Shown here: one piece after another, positions 28,524 through 36,442 of the stretch | Layout: each line of letters starts with the position of its first letter | Position numbering within the stretch: the first letter of the stretch is position 1 | Translations under genes and position numbers: made by a program | NCBI GenBank assembly: GCA_964427425.1 | Contig: CAYRUD010000013.1 | Coordinates: forward strand, 97,220-161,219 | Length of the DNA stretch: 64,000 nt | Source: CAYRUD01 sp964427425 | GTDB taxonomy: Bacteria; Chlamydiota; Chlamydiia; Chlamydiales; FEN-1388 | Reading direction: 5' to 3' | Notes under the pieces: model-generated | Told to the model about the DNA's origin: nothing | The model's database searches: none | What the model saw: only the letters and a program-made list of their open reading frames with translations

Positions 28524-28542
28524 GAAATTATTCGCTCAGACC

Positions 28543-28579
28543 GTCTCGGCAAAAGAGGTCATTTTCACTTTGCCGAGAC
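28543..28579. terminator. Bidirectional terminator between tal and SDR gene
   Basis: GTCTCGGCAAA (28543-28553) pairs perfectly with TTTGCCGAGAC (28569-28579), with a 15-nt loop that is T-rich. It lies between convergent genes and can serve both. Confidence 0.7.
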
Positions 28580-28597
28580 CGTATTCAATTCATATCT

Positions 28598-29422
28598 TTA
28601 AAGCCCGTGTAGCCTCGCCAAGAGCCTTTTAAAGATCGCTCTCTTAATGATCCCTCCAGGCAAGACACGCAAAAGAAATCGCTCTACAGCCCATTTCCCA
28701 GGATAATAAAGCCCATCTTTTCCTTTGATAATACGCTTGACTATTCGCTCAGCTAGTTTTTCAGCTTCAAAAGATGCTGTCTCTACTATCGATTGGTTGA
28801 GGTCATCTCCTCTATGCGCAGCTTTCTTTTGAAAAGCTGTTTGGAAACTTCCTGGACACACAGTGAGAGCTTGGATATCCACTCCACTATAAGCAAGCTC
28901 CGACCGAAGCGCCTCCATCCATGAAATCAGAGCGCTTTTTGATGCGCCGTAGACTGCCATTCCTGGCATCGGAATGAAGCCTGCTAATGATGCGATAGAA
29001 CAAAGAACCTTCTTCTTATTCCCCTCAAAGGGCAAATGGTTGAGCCAGAGATGGGTAATCTCCATTGTTCTCACGAGGTTGACAAGAAGAAGTTCCTCAT
29101 GATGAGAAAAGGCCTCTTCTCCAAACATGCCGTACCAACCAAGTCCACAATTGTTGATAAGCACCTCTGGACGATGTTGAGTCAGAGCATGATAAAGATT
29201 TGAGCCCTGCAATGGCTCTTGAAAATCATATTGAACTAGCGTGCAGGAAAAAGACTCTTTTGGAGATCGCTCATGAAGTAGTGAAGAAAGAGAGGAAAGC
29301 TTATCTTCAGAACGACCTACCACAATGAGATGATCAACATGTGGCAAAAGCTTCAGCGATAGCTGAAGCCCTAAGCCGGAAGTCGCTCCAGTGACAACAG
29401 CACAACGATAGAGGCTTGTCAT
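28598..29422 (-). CDS. Short-chain dehydrogenase/reductase
   Basis: A classical SDR of 274 residues. The nucleotide-binding motif TGATSGLGLQL is near residue 10, NNCGLGWYG occupies the NNAG position with Cys in place of Ala, SIASLAG carries the catalytic Ser, and YGASKSAL gives the catalytic Tyr and Lys. It is longer than core FabG-type SDRs because of a basic C-terminal extension (PGKWAVERFLLRVLP) that could associate with membranes. The substrate is unknown; similar proteins act on lipids or retinol-like compounds. It follows the PgpH-like gene by 16 bp. Confidence 0.88.
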   Translation of the reverse strand: MTSLYRCAVVTGATSGLGLQLSLKLLPHVDHLIVVGRSEDKLSSLSSLLHERSPKESFSCTLVQYDFQEPLQGSNLYHALTQHRPEVLINNCGLGWYGMFGEEAFSHHEELLLVNLVRTMEITHLWLNHLPFEGNKKKVLCSIASLAGFIPMPGMAVYGASKSALISWMEALRSELAYSGVDIQALTVCPGSFQTAFQKKAAHRGDDLNQSIVETASFEAEKLAERIVKRIIKGKDGLYYPGKWAVERFLLRVLPGGIIKRAIFKRLLARLHGL

Positions 29423-29438
29423 TCTTTCACACTCACTA

Positions 29439-31580
29439 TCAGACAGGCTTTACTCGATGACGGGCAGGATACTTCACTCTAAAGTGTCCAATGGAGAGAA
29501 GACTTCTGACCATAGTCTTCTTCACAGTTGTCAACTCTTCGAATGTCAACTGGCACTCGTTTAATTGACCATCATCCATTTTCTCTTTAATGATCTGCTC
29601 AATCAGACGTGTAAGCGTCTCTTCAGTAATTTCTTCTAATGATCTTGAAGCCGCTTCAAATGAGTCTGCAATCATAATGATCCCAGCTTCTTTCGTTCTT
29701 GGTTTAGGACCAGCATATCGGAAATCCTGCTCATTGACCTGCGAATAATCGTGGCCTACAGACTCGAGCTGCTTGTGATAGAAATAATAGACAAGGCTTG
29801 TGCCATGGTGCTGTTTAATGATATCAATAAATGGCTCAGGAAGCCCTGCATTTCGTGCGAGTTGCACTCCCTCGGTCACATGCGAAATTATCACCTTGGC
29901 GGACTCTGTAGGAGTTAAAAGCTGGTGAATGTTCATCCCCGACTGCTGATTCTCAGTAAAATACTGGGCAATAGAGACTTTACCAATATCGTGGTAGAGA
30001 GTTGCGACCCGGCAAAAGAGTCCATTACATCCTATAGCTTGTGCGGCGGATTCTGAGATTCCTCCCATGATAAGCGAGTGCTGATATGTTCCAGGAGCTT
30101 CGACCATAAGTCGACGAAGCAGCTCATGATTAGGATCCATATATTCCATGAGATTGATATCTGTCAGGATCTGGAAGCATGATTCGAAGAGCGGAAGAAT
30201 TCCTAAGACAAATACAGCAGTCAACAGCATGAAAGCGCCAGCGCTTCCAAAATCAGCAAAAAGGCTTACCCCAAGGCGAGATTTATCATACATATAGAGC
30301 GCTGTAATGATAACACAAGCTGCAACCCACCCTCTGAATGAGACTCCAATGATCTCAAGCCTTCTTCGAATGATTTTTGTGTAAAAGATTGCAACAAATC
30401 CAACTAAGACATTTGTCAGTAAGAATCCTTGGAACTCAAACGCAAGAGACAAGTCAAAGAGGACAGAAAGCAGCGAGACAGAGAATATAGCCACATGTGG
30501 ACTAAGAAGCGTACAGAGGAGAATTCCAACAAATGGTGTCAGGAGCGGATAGCGGAAAAGATCAACAAGATCGCTGTTAGACCGTAAAAGCAACATCTCA
30601 CACAACTTTGCCACCACAAGACCTAGGATGATCAACGAAGTATAGAGAAGATAGTTATTATTCGAAAAAGCGATATCTGGATGGTAATTTCTCAAGAAGA
30701 GCATGATAATTCCAACACAGAGAAGCGATAGGGCAAGAGAGCCGAGCACTGTTCGTGGATGCCACAGATTTCTTCTTTCAGCCATCGCCTGCTTCATCGC
30801 TTGAAGCATAGCAATGTGGCGAGCATTCACCCTCTCACCTGAGTCTATGATACGACTTCCAGAAGCTACGCTTGTAAATTTATAAGGAACAACTTCTTGA
30901 ATCTTCTTTCTGATTTTTCTTACGGTTTGAATGTCCTCTTTCAACGTCCAAATTTTCTCTCGGAAAAATGAGAGAAGGAAATCTATCGTCGAAGGCTGAA
31001 ATGTCTGCTCAAAAAATGCTCTGTTGCGAATAAACTCCCAAATTTTATCTGGGAAATAAGCCCCTTGAGTGAGATCTACAGGAGCAATCTCATGAACATA
31101 TTGACAATCCATGCTCAGCTGCTTCATCTTCTCAAGAGTTCGAGGGTCAGTAAAGCGAATCTCGAGCAATGTCCTCTCAAGCTTTTCATTCGCTCGACAC
31201 ATCTCATCAAAAGTTGCTTGAGGAGCCCTATTTCGCCATGACTGATCATAAATGAGCGAGTTTTCAAACTCGACCCCTCTTTGAAGAATATCTTCAGGAT
31301 CAATCGAGTAAATTTTACCAACATCGAGAAGAGCTTCTTGACGAGCAACAGTCGTTGCCTCTTCGTCCAAGAAAGCAAAAGGAACTTCAGCAACGATATA
31401 CTTAGTGGCAATCGACCCGAGCTCCAACATAGGAACTCTTACTTCACGGACATGAATGAAGAAGAAGATGGCGAGGCCTAAAACCGCAGTAATAATTGCA
31501 TGAAGGGTCGATGAGGCATCCGCATCCTTAATAAGAGACCGAATAAATGAAAACAAAGCAGGCTTTTCTTGCTCAGGCAT
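29439..31580 (-). CDS. pgpH: PgpH-like 7TM-HD phosphodiesterase
   Basis: The 713-residue protein has one N-terminal membrane helix (~residues 28-45), an external helical region to ~270, about seven further membrane segments (~275-460) and a cytoplasmic HD domain. HD residues are H501 (YQHSLIMGG), H530-D531 (LYHDIGK) and downstream HVTEG and QHHGTS. This is the layout of 7TMR-HDED/7TMR-HD proteins such as Listeria PgpH and B. subtilis YqfF, which hydrolyse c-di-AMP. The matching cyclase is at the start of the window. Its target is inferred from the family. The SDR gene is probably cotranscribed. Confidence 0.9.
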   Translation of the reverse strand: MPEQEKPALFSFIRSLIKDADASSTLHAIITAVLGLAIFFFIHVREVRVPMLELGSIATKYIVAEVPFAFLDEEATTVARQEALLDVGKIYSIDPEDILQRGVEFENSLIYDQSWRNRAPQATFDEMCRANEKLERTLLEIRFTDPRTLEKMKQLSMDCQYVHEIAPVDLTQGAYFPDKIWEFIRNRAFFEQTFQPSTIDFLLSFFREKIWTLKEDIQTVRKIRKKIQEVVPYKFTSVASGSRIIDSGERVNARHIAMLQAMKQAMAERRNLWHPRTVLGSLALSLLCVGIIMLFLRNYHPDIAFSNNNYLLYTSLIILGLVVAKLCEMLLLRSNSDLVDLFRYPLLTPFVGILLCTLLSPHVAIFSVSLLSVLFDLSLAFEFQGFLLTNVLVGFVAIFYTKIIRRRLEIIGVSFRGWVAACVIITALYMYDKSRLGVSLFADFGSAGAFMLLTAVFVLGILPLFESCFQILTDINLMEYMDPNHELLRRLMVEAPGTYQHSLIMGGISESAAQAIGCNGLFCRVATLYHDIGKVSIAQYFTENQQSGMNIHQLLTPTESAKVIISHVTEGVQLARNAGLPEPFIDIIKQHHGTSLVYYFYHKQLESVGHDYSQVNEQDFRYAGPKPRTKEAGIIMIADSFEAASRSLEEITEETLTRLIEQIIKEKMDDGQLNECQLTFEELTTVKKTMVRSLLSIGHFRVKYPARHRVKPV

Positions 31581-31997
31581 GTGATTTAAATCTTTAAAAA
31601 AGACCGTTCAGTGGCACGATCTGATTGTTCATGAGACAAAAATCAATTAAACAGCTTTTGATTTATTTCTATCTGTTTTGTACGCATTTTCATTTAAATC
31701 TTCCATTTAAAAGATGCATACCGCTGCTGTTGTTTGTCTCACATTCTAAAATCTTTCGTTATCTTGCTCAGTGCGAACGGCCAATCGATCGCTCCCTACG
31801 AGTGAAAAAATACCGAAAAAGATATGTCGTCTCGATTGAGAAAAACATCTTTCCTCAAGTAGTCTCTATATACTATACACATCTCATTTTTAAACTGGGA
31901 TTTTCTGCCTATTTTTTTACTAAAAAAATAGATCTTCCGTACAAGATTTTCTTGTGGAATCATCAATTTGTTCAACGTTCAAGCCCTGAGGTGCGAA
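31581..31997. other. Divergent intergenic region pgpH/dnaX
   Basis: This 417-bp AT-rich spacer lies between oppositely oriented genes and must carry both promoters. An open frame of 158 codons crosses it but overlaps dnaX in another frame and has biased, unconvincing composition. No RNA gene or repeat was recognised. The dnaX RBS (GAGGTG, 31988-31993) is at its right end. Confidence 0.6.
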
Positions 31998-33692
31998 ATG
32001 GCCGACTCCTATCAAGTCTTTGCCCGGAGGTTTCGACCACAGACATTCAGCGAAGTCATCGGTCAAGACGCTATAGTTACGACGATGAGAAACGCCCTTA
32101 AATCCGAAAGACTAGCTCATGCTTATCTTTTTTCGGGATCTCGAGGTACAGGAAAAACATCTCTTGCCCGCCTCTTTGCGAAGGCAATGAACTGCTCCTC
32201 TTTTACCGAGGAAGGAGAACCTTGCAACCATTGCGCTTCATGTAAAGAAATCACTGAAGGACGCTCGCTTGACGTCATCGAGATTGATGGCGCATCTCAC
32301 CGAGGAATTGACGACATTCGAGCAATTTCCGATTCCGTTTCATATTCCCCCACGCACGGGAAATACAAGATCTATCTTATCGACGAAGTTCATATGCTTA
32401 CCAAAGAGGCATTTAATGCTCTTTTAAAGACTCTTGAAGAGCCCCCTCCAAAAGTCAAATTCTTCTTTGCAACTACAGAACCGCATAAAGTTCCAGCAAC
32501 TATCGTCAGCCGCTGTCAGCGATTCAATTTAAAGCGGCTTTCACCCCAATCTATTTCTAAAAAGCTTAAACTTATTGCAGAGAAGACTAATTTACAAGTC
32601 GACGACTCCGCAATCGAAAGAATCGCTCACTATGCTGAAGGAGGTCTTCGCGATGCCGAGTCTCTCTTTGATCAGGTTGCCGCGTTCTCAGAAGGCTCCA
32701 TTGATGAGGCTGTCGTCCAAGATGTATTAGGGCTTTCTCCGGAGGAGTGGTTTCAAGAACTCGACCATGCAATTGAAACAATTGATTATAGAACAGCTTT
32801 TTCATTATCTGAGCGGCTGTTCATGGAAGGAAAAGATATTGGATATTTTATCCATGATCTTTCAGAACATTACAAAAAAGCTCTTTCAGCAAAAATTGGT
32901 ACCCTACAGCCAGGGCAACACGAATCAAAAGCTTTAGCTTGCCTTTCAGTTCAAGACTGCATTCAAATCCTCGATCTCATTGCGAAAGCCTATATTGCGA
33001 TGAAAAGTTCTTCGTCCTCTTCGAGAATAATTCTTGAGTGGGTTCTCATTAGCATTATACAAACTCGTTTGAAAGTTCCGCTTCCACACGTTGTCAAAAA
33101 GCTTATCGATTTCGAAAAATCACTCTCATCGTATGAGACCAATCAGCCCACAACTTCAGAGGCCAGCTCGACTCAAGCAAAGACTTCAGCACCGCACACC
33201 CTTCCGATGCCTCCCGAAGAGAAATTTCGTGAACCAAAAGAAGTAGAAGGGAAAAAAAAAGTCTTAATACCGCCTGTACCTCTTGATCCACCTAAAGAGA
33301 GACAAAAAAAAGAAACCACTCAGTATCAAGAAAATAAAGAGCTAAAAAAAGATCCCATTCATGCAAATACTCAGACTTCAGCTTTGCCTTCACACCGAAG
33401 CGGGTCTCAGAGCCATGTAACTTACGAAAAGAAAGAGGAAAATCAGAATAACGGCGCACATCTACAGCAAATAGAGAAAAACTCTTTCAAACCTCATGAA
33501 GCTCACGAGTCCGCTCAGCAAGAGGCGAAATCTCAAAAAGCGGCTCCCACTCCCCTTACAGCGTATGTTGCGCGCACAACACCGCTACCATCAGAAACTG
33601 AAGGACAAGAAAAGAGCCGGCAAGAGAGTATTATGCAATTCGCAGCGGTAGAGCTTGAAGGAACACTTATTAAAAAATCGATTAGGCCTTAA
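31998..33692 (+). CDS. dnaX: DNA polymerase III subunit gamma/tau
   Basis: This is the clamp-loader ATPase. Walker A is GSRGTGKT (K53), a C4 zinc module follows (C-x-HCASC after MNC), Walker B is YLIDEVHML, and sensor 1 is FFATTEPHKVPATI with SRCQRF. I start at ATG 31998 because it has a GAGGTG site; the frame opens earlier at a TTG. The AAA+ and collar region runs to ~375. Beyond it the chain is low-complexity, rich in Lys, Glu, Gln and Pro, and lacks a recognised tau domain. It corresponds to the chlamydial dnaX next to ybaB (CT334-CT335). Confidence 0.94.
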   Translation: MADSYQVFARRFRPQTFSEVIGQDAIVTTMRNALKSERLAHAYLFSGSRGTGKTSLARLFAKAMNCSSFTEEGEPCNHCASCKEITEGRSLDVIEIDGASHRGIDDIRAISDSVSYSPTHGKYKIYLIDEVHMLTKEAFNALLKTLEEPPPKVKFFFATTEPHKVPATIVSRCQRFNLKRLSPQSISKKLKLIAEKTNLQVDDSAIERIAHYAEGGLRDAESLFDQVAAFSEGSIDEAVVQDVLGLSPEEWFQELDHAIETIDYRTAFSLSERLFMEGKDIGYFIHDLSEHYKKALSAKIGTLQPGQHESKALACLSVQDCIQILDLIAKAYIAMKSSSSSSRIILEWVLISIIQTRLKVPLPHVVKKLIDFEKSLSSYETNQPTTSEASSTQAKTSAPHTLPMPPEEKFREPKEVEGKKKVLIPPVPLDPPKERQKKETTQYQENKELKKDPIHANTQTSALPSHRSGSQSHVTYEKKEENQNNGAHLQQIEKNSFKPHEAHESAQQEAKSQKAAPTPLTAYVARTTPLPSETEGQEKSRQESIMQFAAVELEGTLIKKSIRP

Positions 33693-33748
33693 CACCCTTT
33701 TTGAGAATTTATTTTACCGACTTAAGATGAAAGGAAATTGAAAAGACT

Positions 33749-34075
33749 ATGGGAACAGGATTCGCTAAAAAGAAGAAGCAAGCAAGAGAAATGCAAGAGA
33801 GAATCGCACAGCTTCAGCAAACTGTATCGACACAGCTCGCGTCCCTCGAAGTTGAAGGAAAAGCTGGAAATGGCCTCGTCAAAATCACGTTGAGCGGAAC
33901 TGGCGAGATGAAGAGGATTAAAATCCAACCCGAATGTGTCGATAAAGAAGATATTGAGGGCTTAGAAGCACTCATTAAATCCGCCTACCAAGATGCATTC
34001 CGTCAAGTTCAAGACTTAGCAGAATCTAGCTCAGGATTAGGCGGTATGCCAGACCTTTCGATGCTCGGCTTTTAA
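33749..34075 (+). CDS. ybaB: YbaB/EbfC nucleoid-associated protein
   Basis: The 108-residue protein begins with a helical QAREMQERIAQLQQ region, continues with EVEGKAGNGLVKITLSG and ends with a GGMPDLSMLGF tail, the standard YbaB layout. Members are dimeric and bind DNA. It follows dnaX by 56 bp, the conserved bacterial arrangement. The last 4 bp overlap the end of the convergent YkgJ-type gene. Confidence 0.95.
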   Translation: MGTGFAKKKKQAREMQERIAQLQQTVSTQLASLEVEGKAGNGLVKITLSGTGEMKRIKIQPECVDKEDIEGLEALIKSAYQDAFRQVQDLAESSSGLGGMPDLSMLGF

Positions 34076-34596
34076 CTATTGAGCACCTCATCAATCGCGC
34101 TTCTCTCGATGAGGGGCGCACTCTCATGCTCTATACCCTCGCATATCGCTTTTGCCTCCTCCCACGTTTCGCGGCTCTCTAAAAGATATGGCCACCAAGG
34201 ATAGGTCCGACATTGCTTCGGCCGAGCTTCGTAGATACGACAAAACTTTTTATCGACGAGAAAGATACAATCGTAGCTCTTTCCAACTTCCTTCAAGGAG
34301 CGTCGCTCATTATCACCAATCAATCGAGTATACTTCTCTTTCACTTCCTCAACACCCTCTTTCAAAAGCGCTGATATCTTTTGCAATTCCTCATCAGTTA
34401 CCCAAACCGCGCCTGGAAACCCAGTACAGCATCTGCCGCAGCCAGTGCATTTGAAACGCAAGCCCTCGCTATACCATACATCTTTATGCTTGTCTTGCTT
34501 ACCTTGCACCACAGGAAGTGGAGAAAATTGAGAGGGTACTTCGCAAGAAAGAGACTCATTATTTCCTACTTCTGATCGCTTGTTCGAATCACACAT
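34072..34596 (-). CDS. YkgJ-family cysteine-cluster protein
   Basis: The 174 residues contain the CxxCxxCC cluster (CTGCGRCC near residue 53) and a second Cys pair: one in CRIYEARPKQC followed by RTYPWWPY. These eight-or-so cysteines probably bind a metal or iron-sulphur cluster. The family is conserved but without known function. The N-terminal ~45 residues are polar and variable. The gene overlaps the 3' end of ybaB by 4 bp on the opposite strand. Confidence 0.88.
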   Translation of the reverse strand: MCDSNKRSEVGNNESLSCEVPSQFSPLPVVQGKQDKHKDVWYSEGLRFKCTGCGRCCTGFPGAVWVTDEELQKISALLKEGVEEVKEKYTRLIGDNERRSLKEVGKSYDCIFLVDKKFCRIYEARPKQCRTYPWWPYLLESRETWEEAKAICEGIEHESAPLIERSAIDEVLNS

Positions 34597-35005
34597 ATCA
34601 ATTCCAGTTCTCTTATTTCCTCGTTCTTTTTCCTGCTTAATCTCATTAAGGCAATCAATAAGGCAAAAAAATTATACTTGATCAGAAGCTAGAACTCAAA
34701 GTATAGTTATTCCTTATGGAACAGAAATACTTTTTTGTAGCCACTTCCTTTAGCTCCCTCACTACCTCTACCACATTCGGTACAGGGTGGGTCCTCCCCA
34801 CCATTTCATAATCTCCATCCCACAATTATTGTATTTTTTGTCTCCCTCGCTCTCAGTAAAACTATTTTTGAGAGTCAGGAAGATCGCAACCTGAAAATTG
34901 TATTTTAGAGTTCATTTACATTGATAATGTTTGAGGATCCGAGTCTCATCGAAAGAGATACTGAGACAAGATAAAAGTTCCTCACGAATTAGGTATTACA
35001 TTCAT
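34597..35005. other. Divergent intergenic region
   Basis: This 409-bp spacer separates the YkgJ-type gene from the sodium symporter. It holds a pyrimidine-rich plus-strand tract at 34740-34780 followed by a GC-rich 6-bp hairpin (34786-34791 with 34797-34802), unusual against the AT-rich surroundings. No known RNA family was recognised in it. Confidence 0.5.
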
Positions 35006-36394
35006 ATGAGTAAGCAACGTGAAAACTGGAGCTCGCAGCTAGGCTTCGTTATGGCAGCTGCAGGTTCTGCAATCGGCCTAGGCACCCTCTGGAAATTTCC
35101 TTATATTACAGGTGAAAATGGCGGAGGAGCCTTCTTCACAGTTTATCTTCTTGCCACCCTTTTAATTGGTGTTCCTGTTTTTGTTGCCGAGCTTATCATT
35201 GGAAGATCATCAGAGCGAGGCGCAGTCCTTGCATTTCCAACACTTGACAATCCTTCAACTGGCTGGAAATTTGCTGGTATTGCAGGCGTTGCCTCATCGT
35301 TTCTTATCATGTCATACTATAGCGTTCTTGCCGGCTGGGGCATGAACTACGCTTTTATGTCGCTTCAGCAATTTTGGATTGGCAAGAGCCCTGAGCAAAT
35401 TGAGCAAGCGTTCGACATTCTCTCAAAAAGCGGCGATATCACTCTTTTCTGGCATGCAATCTTTACCATGATCACAGTCTATGTTGTTTATCACGGTATT
35501 CGAAATGGTATCGAGTACTGGAGTACTATTATGACTTCTTCGCTCCTTGTTCTTCTCGTATGCCTCTTCGCCTATAATATGTCTTTAGATGGCTTTATCC
35601 CTGCGGCAAAGTTTGTCTTAGCGTTCGACACAAGTAAGCTTAAACCATCATCTATCTTAGAAGCATTAGGCCTCGCTCTCTTCACCCTCTCATTAGGTCA
35701 AGGTGTAATGATCACCTACGGCAGCTACATGAGAAAAGAAGAAGACATCCCGAAGACCGCATCAATCATCTCTTCAATGGTTATCTTGATCTCAGCATTG
35801 TGCGCTCTCTCAATATTTCCTATCGTCTTTACAGCGAATAGACCACCTGAGGCAGGATTTGGCCTCGTCTTTAAGACAATGCCACTCCTCTTCTCTCAAC
35901 TTCCAGGAGCATTGATAATCTCAACGCTTTTCTTTGCACTCTTTGTCTTTACTGCCCTGACATCAGCTATAGCCTTAGTAGAGGTTGTTGTGGCAACAAT
36001 TATTGAAATCTATGGCTGGCCACGAAAGAAGGCAAGTATTGTCGTAGGATTAGCATGCTTTATTTTCGGCCTTCCAAGCGCGCTTTCCAACACAGGCCTC
36101 ATCTTTCCTAACTGGGAGCTTCTCTACGGCAAGAACTTCTTCGAGACAATTAACTCCTTCGTCTCAAACTGGCTACTTCCTGTCGGAGCTCTTATGATAG
36201 CGCTCTTTACTGGCTATAAAATGGATAAAGAAAAACTCCGTCAAGAGTTTTCCCAATCGAGTAACTTCGGAAAGCTTTTTGAGATATGGCATTTCTTCAT
36301 TCGCTATATCGTCCCTCTTAGCATCCTTCTTATCATGCTCCAGCAAGCTGAGATCATCAATATTGATCACATTGTGAAAAATCTCAGCACATAA
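35006..36394 (+). CDS. Sodium-dependent transporter (SNF/NSS family)
   Basis: The protein is 462 residues from the ATG at 35006, chosen because the family consensus starts there (ENWSSQLGFVMAAAGSAIGLG); the frame is open 25 codons earlier. TM1 has AAAGSAIGLGTLWKFPY, the sodium- and substrate-binding unwound helix of LeuT-fold symporters, and the GENGGGAFF loop follows. About eleven membrane helices can be drawn, fewer than the 12 of eukaryotic members, as in many bacterial NSS proteins. It probably imports an amino acid with sodium. The C. trachomatis counterpart is CT231. Confidence 0.93.
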   Translation: MSKQRENWSSQLGFVMAAAGSAIGLGTLWKFPYITGENGGGAFFTVYLLATLLIGVPVFVAELIIGRSSERGAVLAFPTLDNPSTGWKFAGIAGVASSFLIMSYYSVLAGWGMNYAFMSLQQFWIGKSPEQIEQAFDILSKSGDITLFWHAIFTMITVYVVYHGIRNGIEYWSTIMTSSLLVLLVCLFAYNMSLDGFIPAAKFVLAFDTSKLKPSSILEALGLALFTLSLGQGVMITYGSYMRKEEDIPKTASIISSMVILISALCALSIFPIVFTANRPPEAGFGLVFKTMPLLFSQLPGALIISTLFFALFVFTALTSAIALVEVVVATIIEIYGWPRKKASIVVGLACFIFGLPSALSNTGLIFPNWELLYGKNFFETINSFVSNWLLPVGALMIALFTGYKMDKEKLRQEFSQSSNFGKLFEIWHFFIRYIVPLSILLIMLQQAEIINIDHIVKNLST

Positions 36395-36406
36395 GGAATG
36401 AGCGAT

Positions 36407-36434
36407 CTCTTCCTCCCTATGCCGGGAGGAGGAG
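36407..36434. terminator. GC-rich hairpin between convergent genes
   Basis: CTCTTCCTCCC (36407-36417) pairs with GGGAGGAGGAG (36424-36434) with a single T-G pair and a 6-nt loop. It starts 12 bp after the symporter stop and 9 bp before the stop of the convergent gene. It lacks a T-run. Confidence 0.55.
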
Positions 36435-36442
36435 CTCATCAT

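Noticed and set aside
31625..32101. A 158-codon open frame between pgpH and dnaX
   Set aside because: It overlaps conserved dnaX coding sequence in another frame and its composition is that of AT-rich spacer.
34700..34830. Possible SRP RNA, tmRNA end or Trp-rich leader peptide on either strand
   Set aside because: The SRP tetraloop motif and the tmRNA T arm are absent, and the only short minus-strand frame (16 codons) has no RBS and no linked Trp gene.
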